This document shows positions 1 through 6,024 of a DNA stretch of 7,533 nucleotides, piece after piece. The notes below the pieces were generated by a model, which had not been told where the DNA came from, did not search any database, and worked only from the letters and a program-made list of their open reading frames with translations. The stretch spans positions 1 to 7,533 of the forward strand of contig SOJY01000249.1 of the NCBI GenBank assembly GCA_004376385.1, given 5' to 3'. Made by a program: the position numbers and the translations under genes. This stretch comes from Candidatus Bathyarchaeum sp. GTDB taxonomy: Archaea > Thermoproteota > Bathyarchaeia > Bathyarchaeales > Bathyarchaeaceae. Every line of letters begins with the position of its first letter. Within the stretch, counting starts at the first letter, position 1.

Positions 1-1
1 A

Positions 2-67
2 ATTGCTTCCAATTTCCACGATAAGGTTGTAAATGGAAAAAGATTAGCCAAATATTATTTCAGTTAG
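2..67 (+). CDS. Possible C-terminal tail of a gene entering from the left edge
   Basis: One plus-strand frame is open from the window edge to a TAG at 65-67. It reads as 21 residues ending ...GKRLAKYYFS. The composition is protein-like, and the position, convergent with the minus-strand gene ending at 88, is reasonable. No family can be recognised from so few residues, and an open frame this short can occur by chance. It is listed only so that the left edge is not taken as empty. Confidence 0.22.
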   Translation: MASNFHDKVVNGKRLAKYYFS

Positions 68-87
68 GGGTGTAAACGGTTTAGCAT

Positions 88-1173
88 CTACGTTTTGATG
101 ACCTTTAAGGTTTGTTCGTAGTAGCGGGGACCATAACTTAATGTAATCTGGTGAAACACGTTGGTTCCATCTACGACCTTCTCAAGGTTTCCTTCAACCA
201 AAACCTGTTCACCCTTCTTCGCTTGCATCCTGAACTCTTCCATATACGAGAATATCCGCTTGATGTCATCAACTTTTGGTCCCTCCAGAACATCGCGGAC
301 GTCAACCTGATAGATTGACGGAATAAATGGTGCATCCTTATCGTCAGTTATCTCAGCTACTGCCTTAATCCAGCCCACATGAAATACGCGCGTGAACGGA
401 TTGTATTCGTTAACATTTTCTTTCCAGTCTTTCACGGGCTCAAACTCTGCTTTAACAACTCTTCCCGCATCTTCAGAATCAAAGTAAGCGTAAATCATCT
501 TTCTTCTTTGATGCCAAAGATACTCCTTCAAACTGTAATTCACAAACTTCCAATCTTTCGACTCAACAGCCTTCATGTGATCAAACTCGTTTCGCAAAGA
601 AGGGTCTTCCCTGTAAAGAGTTTCTAGTGCCTCACAGAGCTTGTTCATGTTTTCTTTGCCGTAAACGATAAAATCTAAATCCGAAACGTTGGGATGATAA
701 AAACCGTGCAGAAGAGAGCCAAACACTCCAAAATCTTTTTCTGTCAAGCCTGACTGTGACGAAACCCGCGTAAACAAATCATGCAACGCCTTTACTAGCG
801 TGTCTTCAGGTTCTTTTGCAAGCAACTGTTGTAATCCAACATCTGGTTTACGGGCTTCTGTTATGTCGTCTTCGTTTACGCCTACCAGACATTTCTGTAA
901 TGGTTCGTAAAAAATTGTGTATTGAGGAAAATTGTTTAGAACAAGATTTAGTCCTTCGTCTGCAAAAAATTTGTAGTAAAGAGGCTCATTTTCGCCTCTC
1001 CTAGCCCTAGGATTAGTGGACTTGAAGATGTTTGCTGACGCATATTCTGGGTCACAAACATAAGCGCCTGAAGGATGAATGTAACCGTAAACCCGAAAAA
1101 TTACGCCCTCTTTGGTGAGTATGGCGTCACGGTCTCGGAGTTTCAACGACCCAAACATCTCCACAATCAACAT
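88..1173 (-). CDS. Predicted nucleotidyltransferase, paralog NT1
   Basis: This 361-residue protein has a DNA polymerase beta-type nucleotidyltransferase core in its middle: FGVFGS with G152-S153, then SDLDFIVYG with D165 and D167, the usual metal-binding pair. A third acidic residue, E243, lies three residues before the proline of FEPVK, where class I enzymes such as archaeal CCA-adding enzyme carry theirs. The N-terminal 100 residues share the pattern RDRD..LTKEG.IF.V.GY.HP with the two other paralogs in this window. The C-terminal 45 residues (GEQVLVEGNLEKV and on) look like a small beta-barrel, perhaps OB-like. I believe the family is the archaeal group listed as predicted nucleotidyltransferase (COG1665-like); its substrate is unknown. 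The start ATG overlaps the stop of NT2 (TAATG), so the two are probably co-transcribed and translationally coupled. A second ATG at residue 6 is possible but has its GGAG directly adjacent, too close for normal initiation. Confidence 0.85.
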   Translation of the reverse strand: MLIVEMFGSLKLRDRDAILTKEGVIFRVYGYIHPSGAYVCDPEYASANIFKSTNPRARRGENEPLYYKFFADEGLNLVLNNFPQYTIFYEPLQKCLVGVNEDDITEARKPDVGLQQLLAKEPEDTLVKALHDLFTRVSSQSGLTEKDFGVFGSLLHGFYHPNVSDLDFIVYGKENMNKLCEALETLYREDPSLRNEFDHMKAVESKDWKFVNYSLKEYLWHQRRKMIYAYFDSEDAGRVVKAEFEPVKDWKENVNEYNPFTRVFHVGWIKAVAEITDDKDAPFIPSIYQVDVRDVLEGPKVDDIKRIFSYMEEFRMQAKKGEQVLVEGNLEKVVDGTNVFHQITLSYGPRYYEQTLKVIKT

Positions 1174-2198
1174 TAAATTGGCTCAAGATACTCTTTTTCG
1201 CGTGTAGCCGTGCCCACAACAACCTGATAACTTTGTTCGCCAGTTTCAACGTTTTCTACCCTTTCTAACGTTCCCGAAACCTTAACAACATCTCCCTGTC
1301 GAGCCACATTTCTGTAGTACCCAATCATAGATAACACCCTTGCTGGAACCATCTCATTCGGTAGTTCTGACGCCGAATCTTCTGGTTGATAATTCTTGAT
1401 TGGGTAAATTGCTGGTCGGAACATGTTTTCGTTGTCGTCAACAACTTCACAACTGAAACTAACATTCTTAACTGGAGTGTACTTCAGTTTTCCGTGCTGC
1501 GCATCTATTTCTTCATATTTTCGCACAGCATTGTACACGAAACGTCTATCGTTATAGCGTCCCCGATGTTTCCTTGCGTGATCAATCTTTTTGGTGAAAA
1601 CATGCGTGAACACGCCTTCATCTGCAAGCTTGTTAACCACACTTTCTAACTTTTTGAAGTTCTCGGAACCGTAAACCACAAGATCAATGTCAGAATATTC
1701 AGAATGCATATTTAAGCCAACAGACCCATGGATTCCAAACTCTTGGATTGGCACTTCCGATTTTTCTGAGAGAAGAGAAACCAGCTCCACAGTTTCTTTC
1801 TGCAAAGCGTCTTTCATTTCTTTTTCAAATATCGCCTGTAGACACTCACTTGGCAAATACACTCTTTTTATTTGGTCTAAGGGAACGCTCAAAACTTCTT
1901 TACCCCTGAACGGACAGCAATACAGGTAATGCGGAAAATTTTTTCGAAACGTTACCAAAAATTTTTGATAGTTTTGCGCGGTGTAGAGTTTTTCGGGTCT
2001 GGAGAGTTCTATGTTTTCAAGGTTCCATTTCTGTTTAAGGAAACGTATAGGAAAATGATGCGCCAAGTTAGATGGAATATATTTTAGAAATGCGAAAACC
2101 CGATTTTCTGGGTGCTCGTATCCAAATACGTAGAAGATGAAGCCCTCTTTAGTGAGAAGGGTTTCGCCGTCTCTGGGAATCCAATCTTTTGTTACCAT
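1173..2198 (-). CDS. Predicted nucleotidyltransferase, paralog NT2
   Basis: This 341-residue protein is a divergent paralog of NT1 and NT3. The N-terminus reads IPRDGETLLTKEGFIFYVFG followed by a HP pair. A middle block has FPHYLYCCP and VPLDQIKRVYLP, and then comes the nucleotidyltransferase core FGIHGS (G158-S159) with SDIDLVVYG (D170, D172). Where NT1 has a third acid, NT2 has K239 (KLKYTPVK), so the catalytic triad looks incomplete. The C-terminus carries the shared VKVSGTLERVENVETGEQSY module. I chose ATG 2198 because GAGG at 2208-2211 lies nine bases upstream; a TTG at 2213 and an ATG at 2207 extend the frame by five or three residues but lack a well spaced site. It is the first gene of a two-gene unit with NT1, behind a TATA-like box at about 2249-2254. 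Its substrate is unknown: transfer of a nucleotide to RNA, protein or a small molecule is all that the fold predicts. Confidence 0.84.
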   Translation of the reverse strand: MVTKDWIPRDGETLLTKEGFIFYVFGYEHPENRVFAFLKYIPSNLAHHFPIRFLKQKWNLENIELSRPEKLYTAQNYQKFLVTFRKNFPHYLYCCPFRGKEVLSVPLDQIKRVYLPSECLQAIFEKEMKDALQKETVELVSLLSEKSEVPIQEFGIHGSVGLNMHSEYSDIDLVVYGSENFKKLESVVNKLADEGVFTHVFTKKIDHARKHRGRYNDRRFVYNAVRKYEEIDAQHGKLKYTPVKNVSFSCEVVDDNENMFRPAIYPIKNYQPEDSASELPNEMVPARVLSMIGYYRNVARQGDVVKVSGTLERVENVETGEQSYQVVVGTATREKEYLEPI

Positions 2199-2207
2199 GT
2201 TGTTCAT

Positions 2208-2211
2208 CCTC
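2208..2211 (-). promoter_or_regulatory. Ribosome binding site deciding the NT2 start
   Basis: GAGG on the minus strand, nine bases before ATG 2198. It touches the alternative ATG at 2207 and overlaps the alternative TTG at 2213, so it best supports the 2198 start. Confidence 0.5.
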
Positions 2212-2248
2212 AACGTAAAGACAGCAAACTTTGCAGACTATTATCGCC

Positions 2249-2270
2249 TTTAAACATTTCCTGAAATGTT
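2249..2270 (-). promoter_or_regulatory. Promoter of the NT2-NT1 unit with an overlapping palindrome
   Basis: On the minus strand GGAAATG precedes TTTAAA (2249-2254), resembling an archaeal BRE plus TATA box. A start of transcription about 25 bases on, near 2225, would leave a leader of roughly 27 bases that includes the GAGG site. The BRE side is covered by an 8-bp inverted repeat, AACATTTC-CT-GAAATGTT (2253-2270). A dyad at this place is where archaeal repressors often bind. A second small dyad, GCAAA-C-TTTGC (2224-2234), falls at the predicted transcription start. Confidence 0.45.
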
Positions 2271-2276
2271 ATGAAC

Positions 2277-2305
2277 TAAAAAAAGAAAATGTGGATTAAC
2301 CCACA
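2277..2305 (-). terminator. Hairpin plus T-run terminator after the AsnB-like gene
   Basis: Read on the minus strand, TGTGGGTTAATCCACA folds into a stem of five pairs plus a G-T pair with a TTAA loop, and is followed at once by TTTTCTTTTTTT. This matches an intrinsic, T-rich archaeal terminator. It lies about 40 bases after the stop of the asparagine-synthetase-like gene and separates it from NT2. Confidence 0.6.
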
Positions 2306-2311
2306 AAGTTT

Positions 2312-2338
2312 GTGGCTCACAAAAAAAGGTGGAGCCAC
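2312..2338 (-). repeat. 7-bp inverted repeat between the AsnB-like stop and the terminator
   Basis: GTGGCTC and GAGCCAC form a perfect 7-bp stem around a 13-base, T-rich loop (minus strand). Its second arm continues as CCACAAA, which is also complementary to TTTGTGG at the start of the terminator stem, so the two structures compete. Confidence 0.5.
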
Positions 2339-2342
2339 GAAT

Positions 2343-3386
2343 TTAGTTGTCCGAGTAAGCATTTTCGGCAGTTATTGATCTGCCACTTGCTGTAATGGGA
2401 TACGCTCCACAAGTTCTGCATACAACAGCGTTTTCGGCGACGTTAGAGTTACATTGAGGACATATTCTAGCATCTGGATCTTTGGGGTGAGGTACACCTA
2501 CAACATCTCTGTACGCTTCATAGTAAACCAGTTGTTCCTTGTCGCGGATTGTAACCTTGTCTGTTTCTAGAATTTTTTTCTTTTTCGCTGCGAAATCTGA
2601 ATCAGAGATCTTCTTTGCCATAAATTTAGGAAGAATCGTGGTGCCAGAACCAACTTCAATGGGGTTTTTGTCTCTCCATCTGACTTCTGGCGGAAGCACA
2701 TCTTCGTAAGCTTTGCGGAGAATCCATTTGCCCCAAACTTCTCCTCTCTCCTCTTGAACATTATATCGGGGGTCCAAGTTCATGGCAAACGCTTTAACAT
2801 CTGGATCCAAGAAAGGCTGTCTCACTTCAATGCCCAAATTTTTGCCTAAAGGAACCGCGGAAAACGCCATTATGCCCCACATTTTCTTCAACATAGCGCT
2901 TAACTTCTCCTTGTTTCCCACATGACGGTAATACATGTGGTATCCCGCAAAAAGTTCATCTGCTCCATCCCCAGTAATCAATTTGGTTGAGCCGTAAGAT
3001 TTAGCAAACCTCAGTCCGATCATGATAGTTATGCTGTTGCGGACCTCCATGGGATCAAAGGACCCCAAAACTTTGACAACATCTGGGATTGCTTCAAACA
3101 CTTCGTCTTCATCGAATGGGTTCATGTAATGTTCAATATTCAGTTGCTTAGCCATCAGCTTAGCATATTTAACGTCCAATGCGTCAGCTTGTTTGAATGC
3201 ACAAGTGAAGCCCCTAATTCGAACATGTTCTGATACTATGGTTGCTAGAATGCTTGTGTCTATGCCCCCAGAAAAGAGCATATCCTCTGTCAAGTTTTTC
3301 TTCACAGCTTTTTCGAGTAGATTCCGTAGTTCAGCAGCTACTTCATCTACGTTTGCTAAAATGTCTTCTTTTTCTGCAGCTCCCAT
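2343..3386 (-). CDS. Asparagine-synthetase-like ATP pyrophosphatase with C-terminal zinc ribbon, no glutaminase domain
   Basis: This 347-residue protein corresponds to the synthetase half of AsnB-type enzymes. It shows the ATP-pyrophosphatase loop SGGIDTS (residues 39-45), GDGADELFAGY (139-149), RQPFLD (189-194) and the K..LRKAYEDVLPPEVRWR block near 220-238. AsnB enzymes adenylate aspartate and pass ammonia from an N-terminal glutaminase domain. Here that domain is absent: only about 35 residues precede the loop, and no catalytic N-terminal Cys is present. Ammonia must therefore be free or come from a partner, or the substrate is not aspartate. Residues 309-326 form a zinc ribbon, CPQC (309, 312) and CRTC (323, 326), followed by a 21-residue tail. 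ATG 3386 is preferred over GTG 3395 because AAGGTG at 3393-3398 is correctly spaced for it and would overlap the GTG. The gene has its own promoter and a terminator. The fold call is secure; the product is not. Confidence 0.85.
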   Translation of the reverse strand: MGAAEKEDILANVDEVAAELRNLLEKAVKKNLTEDMLFSGGIDTSILATIVSEHVRIRGFTCAFKQADALDVKYAKLMAKQLNIEHYMNPFDEDEVFEAIPDVVKVLGSFDPMEVRNSITIMIGLRFAKSYGSTKLITGDGADELFAGYHMYYRHVGNKEKLSAMLKKMWGIMAFSAVPLGKNLGIEVRQPFLDPDVKAFAMNLDPRYNVQEERGEVWGKWILRKAYEDVLPPEVRWRDKNPIEVGSGTTILPKFMAKKISDSDFAAKKKKILETDKVTIRDKEQLVYYEAYRDVVGVPHPKDPDARICPQCNSNVAENAVVCRTCGAYPITASGRSITAENAYSDN

Positions 3387-3392
3387 GCTATA

Positions 3393-3398
3393 CACCTT
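3393..3398 (-). promoter_or_regulatory. Ribosome binding site deciding the AsnB-like start
   Basis: AAGGTG on the minus strand lies six bases before ATG 3386 and includes the alternative GTG start, which argues against that codon being used. Confidence 0.55.
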
Positions 3399-3431
3399 TA
3401 TTCAATAGAACCTGAAAATATTACGTTTTTA

Positions 3432-3441
3432 CATATAAATA
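3432..3441 (-). promoter_or_regulatory. TATA box of the AsnB-like gene
   Basis: The minus strand reads TATTTATATG with the A-rich GCAAAA just upstream, a good archaeal TATA/BRE match. Transcription would start near 3410, giving a leader of about 24 bases that includes the AAGGTG site. Confidence 0.6.
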
Positions 3442-3626
3442 TTTTGCTTTAATTGAAGAAAATTAACTTTTAACAGGTGATTACTGAACAAACATTCATG
3501 AAAATGCTCGCTCTTTGACTACAACAGCAATTATCTGACCCCTTTTAGCTAGAAGCAGACAAACAAAGATGCCAGTTAACTTGTTTTTGGGCCTGGAAAA
3601 GAGGCAACTGTTAATAGAAAACTTGA

Positions 3627-3636
3627 ATATTTATTG
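3627..3636 (+). promoter_or_regulatory. Possible TATA box before the CPBP-like fragment
   Basis: The AT-rich ATATTTATTG is centred about 32 bp before ATG 3663. If used, the transcript would begin only a few bases before the start codon, nearly leaderless. The rest of 3442-3626 holds no gene that I can support. Confidence 0.3.
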
Positions 3637-3662
3637 CTATTCAGTTTGGTAGGGGACTCGGG

Positions 3663-3896
3663 ATGGAAAATCAGTCCTTTTGGAAAGCGAAAACAGCAGG
3701 ACTGTTGATTGCCTCTATCTTGTTTGGGTTGTTACATGGACTCAATTCTTTTCGATCTGTTATTCCAGTAACTGTTGTTAGCCTGTTTCTGGGTTATGTT
3801 TGGCAGAAAACTGATGGAAATACTGCAGCTTCAGCGTGGATGTATGGACTGTACGACGCGATGGCCATAGCACTAGCGTATTTTGCTTATGTCTAA
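3663..3896 (+). CDS. Short CPBP (CAAX protease/Abi)-like membrane protein, probable remnant
   Basis: This 77-residue hydrophobic protein with about three membrane helices (roughly 12-28, 32-48 and 55-76) matches the C-terminal part of CPBP intramembrane proteases. ILFGLLHG contains the second motif FxxxH (F21, H25), and MYGLYD sits at the third motif HxxxN/D, but the histidine is Y61 (TAT, one base from CAT); D65 is kept. The first motif, EExxxR, is absent. The same frame is open back to a TGA at 3624-3626, and reads QFGRGLG before the ATG, which resembles a decayed ...FRG... of motif one. Full CPBP proteins are usually over 200 residues. With two of three catalytic motifs lost, protease activity is unlikely. 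It could be a decaying gene end or a small expressed membrane protein. It lies divergent from the AsnB-like gene and 55 bp ahead of NT3, in the same direction. Confidence 0.5.
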   Translation: MENQSFWKAKTAGLLIASILFGLLHGLNSFRSVIPVTVVSLFLGYVWQKTDGNTAASAWMYGLYDAMAIALAYFAYV

Positions 3897-3916
3897 AGAC
3901 AAAATTCTTTTCGGTT

Positions 3917-3927
3917 AAGTATAATAA
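3917..3927 (+). promoter_or_regulatory. Possible TATA box of NT3
   Basis: AAGTATAATAA is centred about 30 bp before ATG 3952. The predicted transcription start falls at or just after the GGTGAG site, so either the leader is extremely short or transcription comes from further upstream through the CPBP-like frame. Confidence 0.35.
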
Positions 3928-3942
3928 TCTCTTTTCGAGACT

Positions 3943-3948
3943 GGTGAG
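3943..3948 (+). promoter_or_regulatory. Ribosome binding site of NT3
   Basis: GGTGAG is a good match to the archaeal anti-Shine-Dalgarno end of 16S rRNA and lies three to four bases before ATG 3952. It fixes the NT3 start. Confidence 0.6.
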
Positions 3949-3951
3949 AAT

Positions 3952-5001
3952 ATGCGAGGATTCAGGGACCGCGATTTCATTCAAACCAGAGAAGGACTCT
4001 TTTTTTGTGTAGTTGGTCCACTACATCCGCCCAAACGGGTCATCTCCTACATCAAGTATGTGCCATCAGAGTCCGGTGTTTGGGGAAGCGGCGAAAAGAA
4101 ATTTAGCAGAATATTGCAGAAATACACAATTGCGAATCTGCTGGAAACCTTCAACTATCTTGAGAGAAACTACCCCCATTATTTGTTTCATTCTCCTGTG
4201 GATAACATAACCCTCACTGCTGTTCCTCACCGTAGCATAAAGGAGCATTTCAAGCCAGAACAGAAGTTGGCTCAGCTGAGGCAAGCTTCGCAATTGGATT
4301 CGTTACAAGAGAAACTGGTCAGGTTCACAAGGTTTTTAGAGAAAATAAGTGGTGGTGTTTCCGAGGAGCATTTTGGGGTAACGGGTTCACTTCTTCTTGA
4401 TATTCATCAACCCACGTTTTCGGACCTTGACATAATAGTGTATGGTGTAAAAGACAGTTGGGCACTGCATAAAGCCTTGACTGAAAACCGCGGCTCTGAA
4501 TTGCACATGAAACGTCTCGAAGGAGAGGCTCTCGAAGACTGGTGCATCAAGAAGGCTGAGCAGTATCCGTTAACGGCTAAGGAAGCCTTGAATCTTTATG
4601 AGCGGAAGTGGAATCTCGGATTTTTTGAGAATCGATGGGTTTCTATTCATCCGGTTAAGCTTGAAAACGAGGTTACAGAAGAATACGGCGAAAAGACCTA
4701 CCATCCATGTGGTCAAGTAACCATACGTGCTGTTGTTAGCAACAACACAGATTCCCTTTTTCTTCCCGCAGTCTATCATGTCGAAGACGTGAAGTTTCTT
4801 GATGGTGCACAGTCAGTGAATGTTACTGAAATCGTTTCGTATGAGGGTCTCTATGATAGTCTAGCTGAAAACGGCGAAATTATTCAAGCTAAAGGCAAAC
4901 TTGAACGTGTCACAGAAAAGGGAACCCGCCGAGAGCATTACCGTGTTCTGGTTGGTTCTCCTGAAGGTAAAGGCAAGGAATACGTAAAGTTGGTGGATTA
5001 G
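3952..5001 (+). CDS. Predicted nucleotidyltransferase, paralog NT3
   Basis: This 349-residue protein is the third paralog and starts directly at the shared N-terminal motif (RDRDFIQTREGLFFCVVG, then LHPP). A YPHYLFHSP block at about 74-82 corresponds to FPHYLYCCP of NT2. The nucleotidyltransferase core is FGVTGS (G145-S146) with SDLDIIVYG (D158, D160). At the third-acid position it has S231 (VSIHPVK) in place of the glutamate of NT1. The PVK motif, the FLPAVYHVEDV segment (compare FIPSIYQVDV in NT1 and FRPAIYPI in NT2) and the C-terminal GKLERV module are conserved in all three. NT3 lies on the opposite strand from NT1 and NT2, across the AsnB-like gene, and converges on ftr with 21 bp between stops. 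The paralogs are clearly related but far from identical, so this is an old duplication. Enzyme class is probable; substrate unknown. Confidence 0.85.
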   Translation: MRGFRDRDFIQTREGLFFCVVGPLHPPKRVISYIKYVPSESGVWGSGEKKFSRILQKYTIANLLETFNYLERNYPHYLFHSPVDNITLTAVPHRSIKEHFKPEQKLAQLRQASQLDSLQEKLVRFTRFLEKISGGVSEEHFGVTGSLLLDIHQPTFSDLDIIVYGVKDSWALHKALTENRGSELHMKRLEGEALEDWCIKKAEQYPLTAKEALNLYERKWNLGFFENRWVSIHPVKLENEVTEEYGEKTYHPCGQVTIRAVVSNNTDSLFLPAVYHVEDVKFLDGAQSVNVTEIVSYEGLYDSLAENGEIIQAKGKLERVTEKGTRREHYRVLVGSPEGKGKEYVKLVD

Positions 5002-5004
5002 AAC

Positions 5005-5029
5005 GGATAATCCAATAACAGATTATTCC
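5005..5029. terminator. Weak hairpin between convergent stops of NT3 and ftr
   Basis: GGATAATC and GATTATTCC form an imperfect stem (one bulged T) around an 8-base loop, placed between the NT3 stop and the ftr stop, which it overlaps. There is no T-run on either strand, so a terminator role is uncertain. Confidence 0.3.
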
Positions 5030-6024
5030 AGCTCTAGAACTTCTTTCAACCATGCTTTGTATGGACCAAGCTTGCCGCCGTAGTTTCCAGCCGTAATCTT
5101 TAGAACTCCTGGAACTTTGATTGCGGCCTTTATGCCTTCGCCCATCGCAGTTTTCACAACTCTCTGGTTCAAGCCATTTATTACAATCTCGTAGACGCTG
5201 TTAACGTCGTCTGGAATCTTAGAGTCTGGCGCCAATTTCTTGATGGTAGGACAGTATTGATGACTTGTGGATGCAGGAAGCTTGTAATTAAGGGAACCCA
5301 CCTTCGACCCTGATCTGCAGAGGCCACCTGGGAATGGCATAATCACTCCCCGGACATTCTTGCTAATGGCTTCTTTAGCGTCCTCCGTTGCCTTGAGAGC
5401 AGACTCCCAATCCTTCGCTAAGATGAGCATGTTTCCGCTGGCGACAGCCTTCATGATGCCGAAGTCATTTTCAATCACGAATTCGCCTTCCATAACTGGG
5501 ATACGCCAAACTTTCCTTCCGGCAACTTCTCCACTTTTCTGGAAGCCGTCTCCGAAGAGGCGTAGGCTTCTTCCTATTTTTACTCTCCTTTTTGCTTTGG
5601 GTAGAGCGTCGAAGGCTGCTGTTGTTGGGCATGTCATGATGCATTGTCCAATTCTTAGGCTCATCTGGTGCTTGAGATCGCCTCTTGAGGTGTGGTAAAT
5701 TTGGATTATGGCTCCTGGACGTCCGTCCGGTGTTTCTTTTGGAGAAACGAGGCCTTCTACTGATGCTTCTGCTGGTGACATGATGATGGATGATGCGAAA
5801 CCTGTTGCGGTTCTTGCTGCGATTAATGCCCATTTCTCGTTGGCGGCAGTTATCAGTATTCTGCCTGCCCACATGGGGAACATTTCGGCGTATGTATCCT
5901 CTATGGTGCAAATGTTCCCACTCTCTAGGTGTTTAACTATGAAGTCTCCATTATCGTCTTTCTTGATAACTTCTAAGCTACTTTCTTTTTCTGAAGATTT
6001 TGATTCCGTCTCTTTCGGTGACAT
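5023..6024 (-). CDS. ftr: Formylmethanofuran:tetrahydromethanopterin N-formyltransferase
   Basis: Ftr moves the formyl group between formylmethanofuran and tetrahydromethanopterin (EC 2.3.1.101). It is a soluble cytoplasmic enzyme of methanogenesis, methane oxidation and the archaeal Wood-Ljungdahl methyl branch. Family blocks run through the whole length: EDTYAEMFP (42-50), SPKETPDGRPG (94-104), RIGQCIMTCPTTAAF (124-138), FGDGF (157-161), PVMEGEFVIE (176-185), PFPGGLCRSGSKVG (230-243), YEIVINGL (278-285) and KITAGNYGGKLG (309-320). The usual length is near 300; these 333 residues include about 35 extra ones at the N-terminus, rich in Ser, Lys and Glu. The first 16 or so are encoded by the overlapping 3' end of the integrase remnant. 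No in-frame ATG, GTG or TTG is seen between the integrase stop and the conserved EDTYAEMFP, so ATG 6024, with AGGT seven bases upstream, is the only credible start. No other C1-pathway gene lies in the window. Confidence 0.95.
   Translation of the reverse strand: MSPKETESKSSEKESSLEVIKKDDNGDFIVKHLESGNICTIEDTYAEMFPMWAGRILITAANEKWALIAARTATGFASSIIMSPAEASVEGLVSPKETPDGRPGAIIQIYHTSRGDLKHQMSLRIGQCIMTCPTTAAFDALPKAKRRVKIGRSLRLFGDGFQKSGEVAGRKVWRIPVMEGEFVIENDFGIMKAVASGNMLILAKDWESALKATEDAKEAISKNVRGVIMPFPGGLCRSGSKVGSLNYKLPASTSHQYCPTIKKLAPDSKIPDDVNSVYEIVINGLNQRVVKTAMGEGIKAAIKVPGVLKITAGNYGGKLGPYKAWLKEVLELE

Noticed and set aside
88..2198. NT1/NT2 as an MNT-HEPN toxin-antitoxin pair
   Set aside because: Both members are about 350-residue nucleotidyltransferases of the same family; no HEPN partner (R....H motif, small helical protein) is present.
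2343..3386. The AsnB-like gene as a tRNA thiolation enzyme of the TtuA/Ncs6 type, because of its CxxC pairs
   Set aside because: The motifs are SGGIDTS, GDGADELFAGY and RQPFLD of asparagine synthetase rather than the thiolase PP-loop pattern, and there is a single C-terminal ribbon only.
5471..5911. A 146-codon second frame on the same strand inside ftr
   Set aside because: It is rich in Arg, Ser, His and Pro, as expected for an out-of-frame reading, and lies wholly within the strongly conserved ftr gene.
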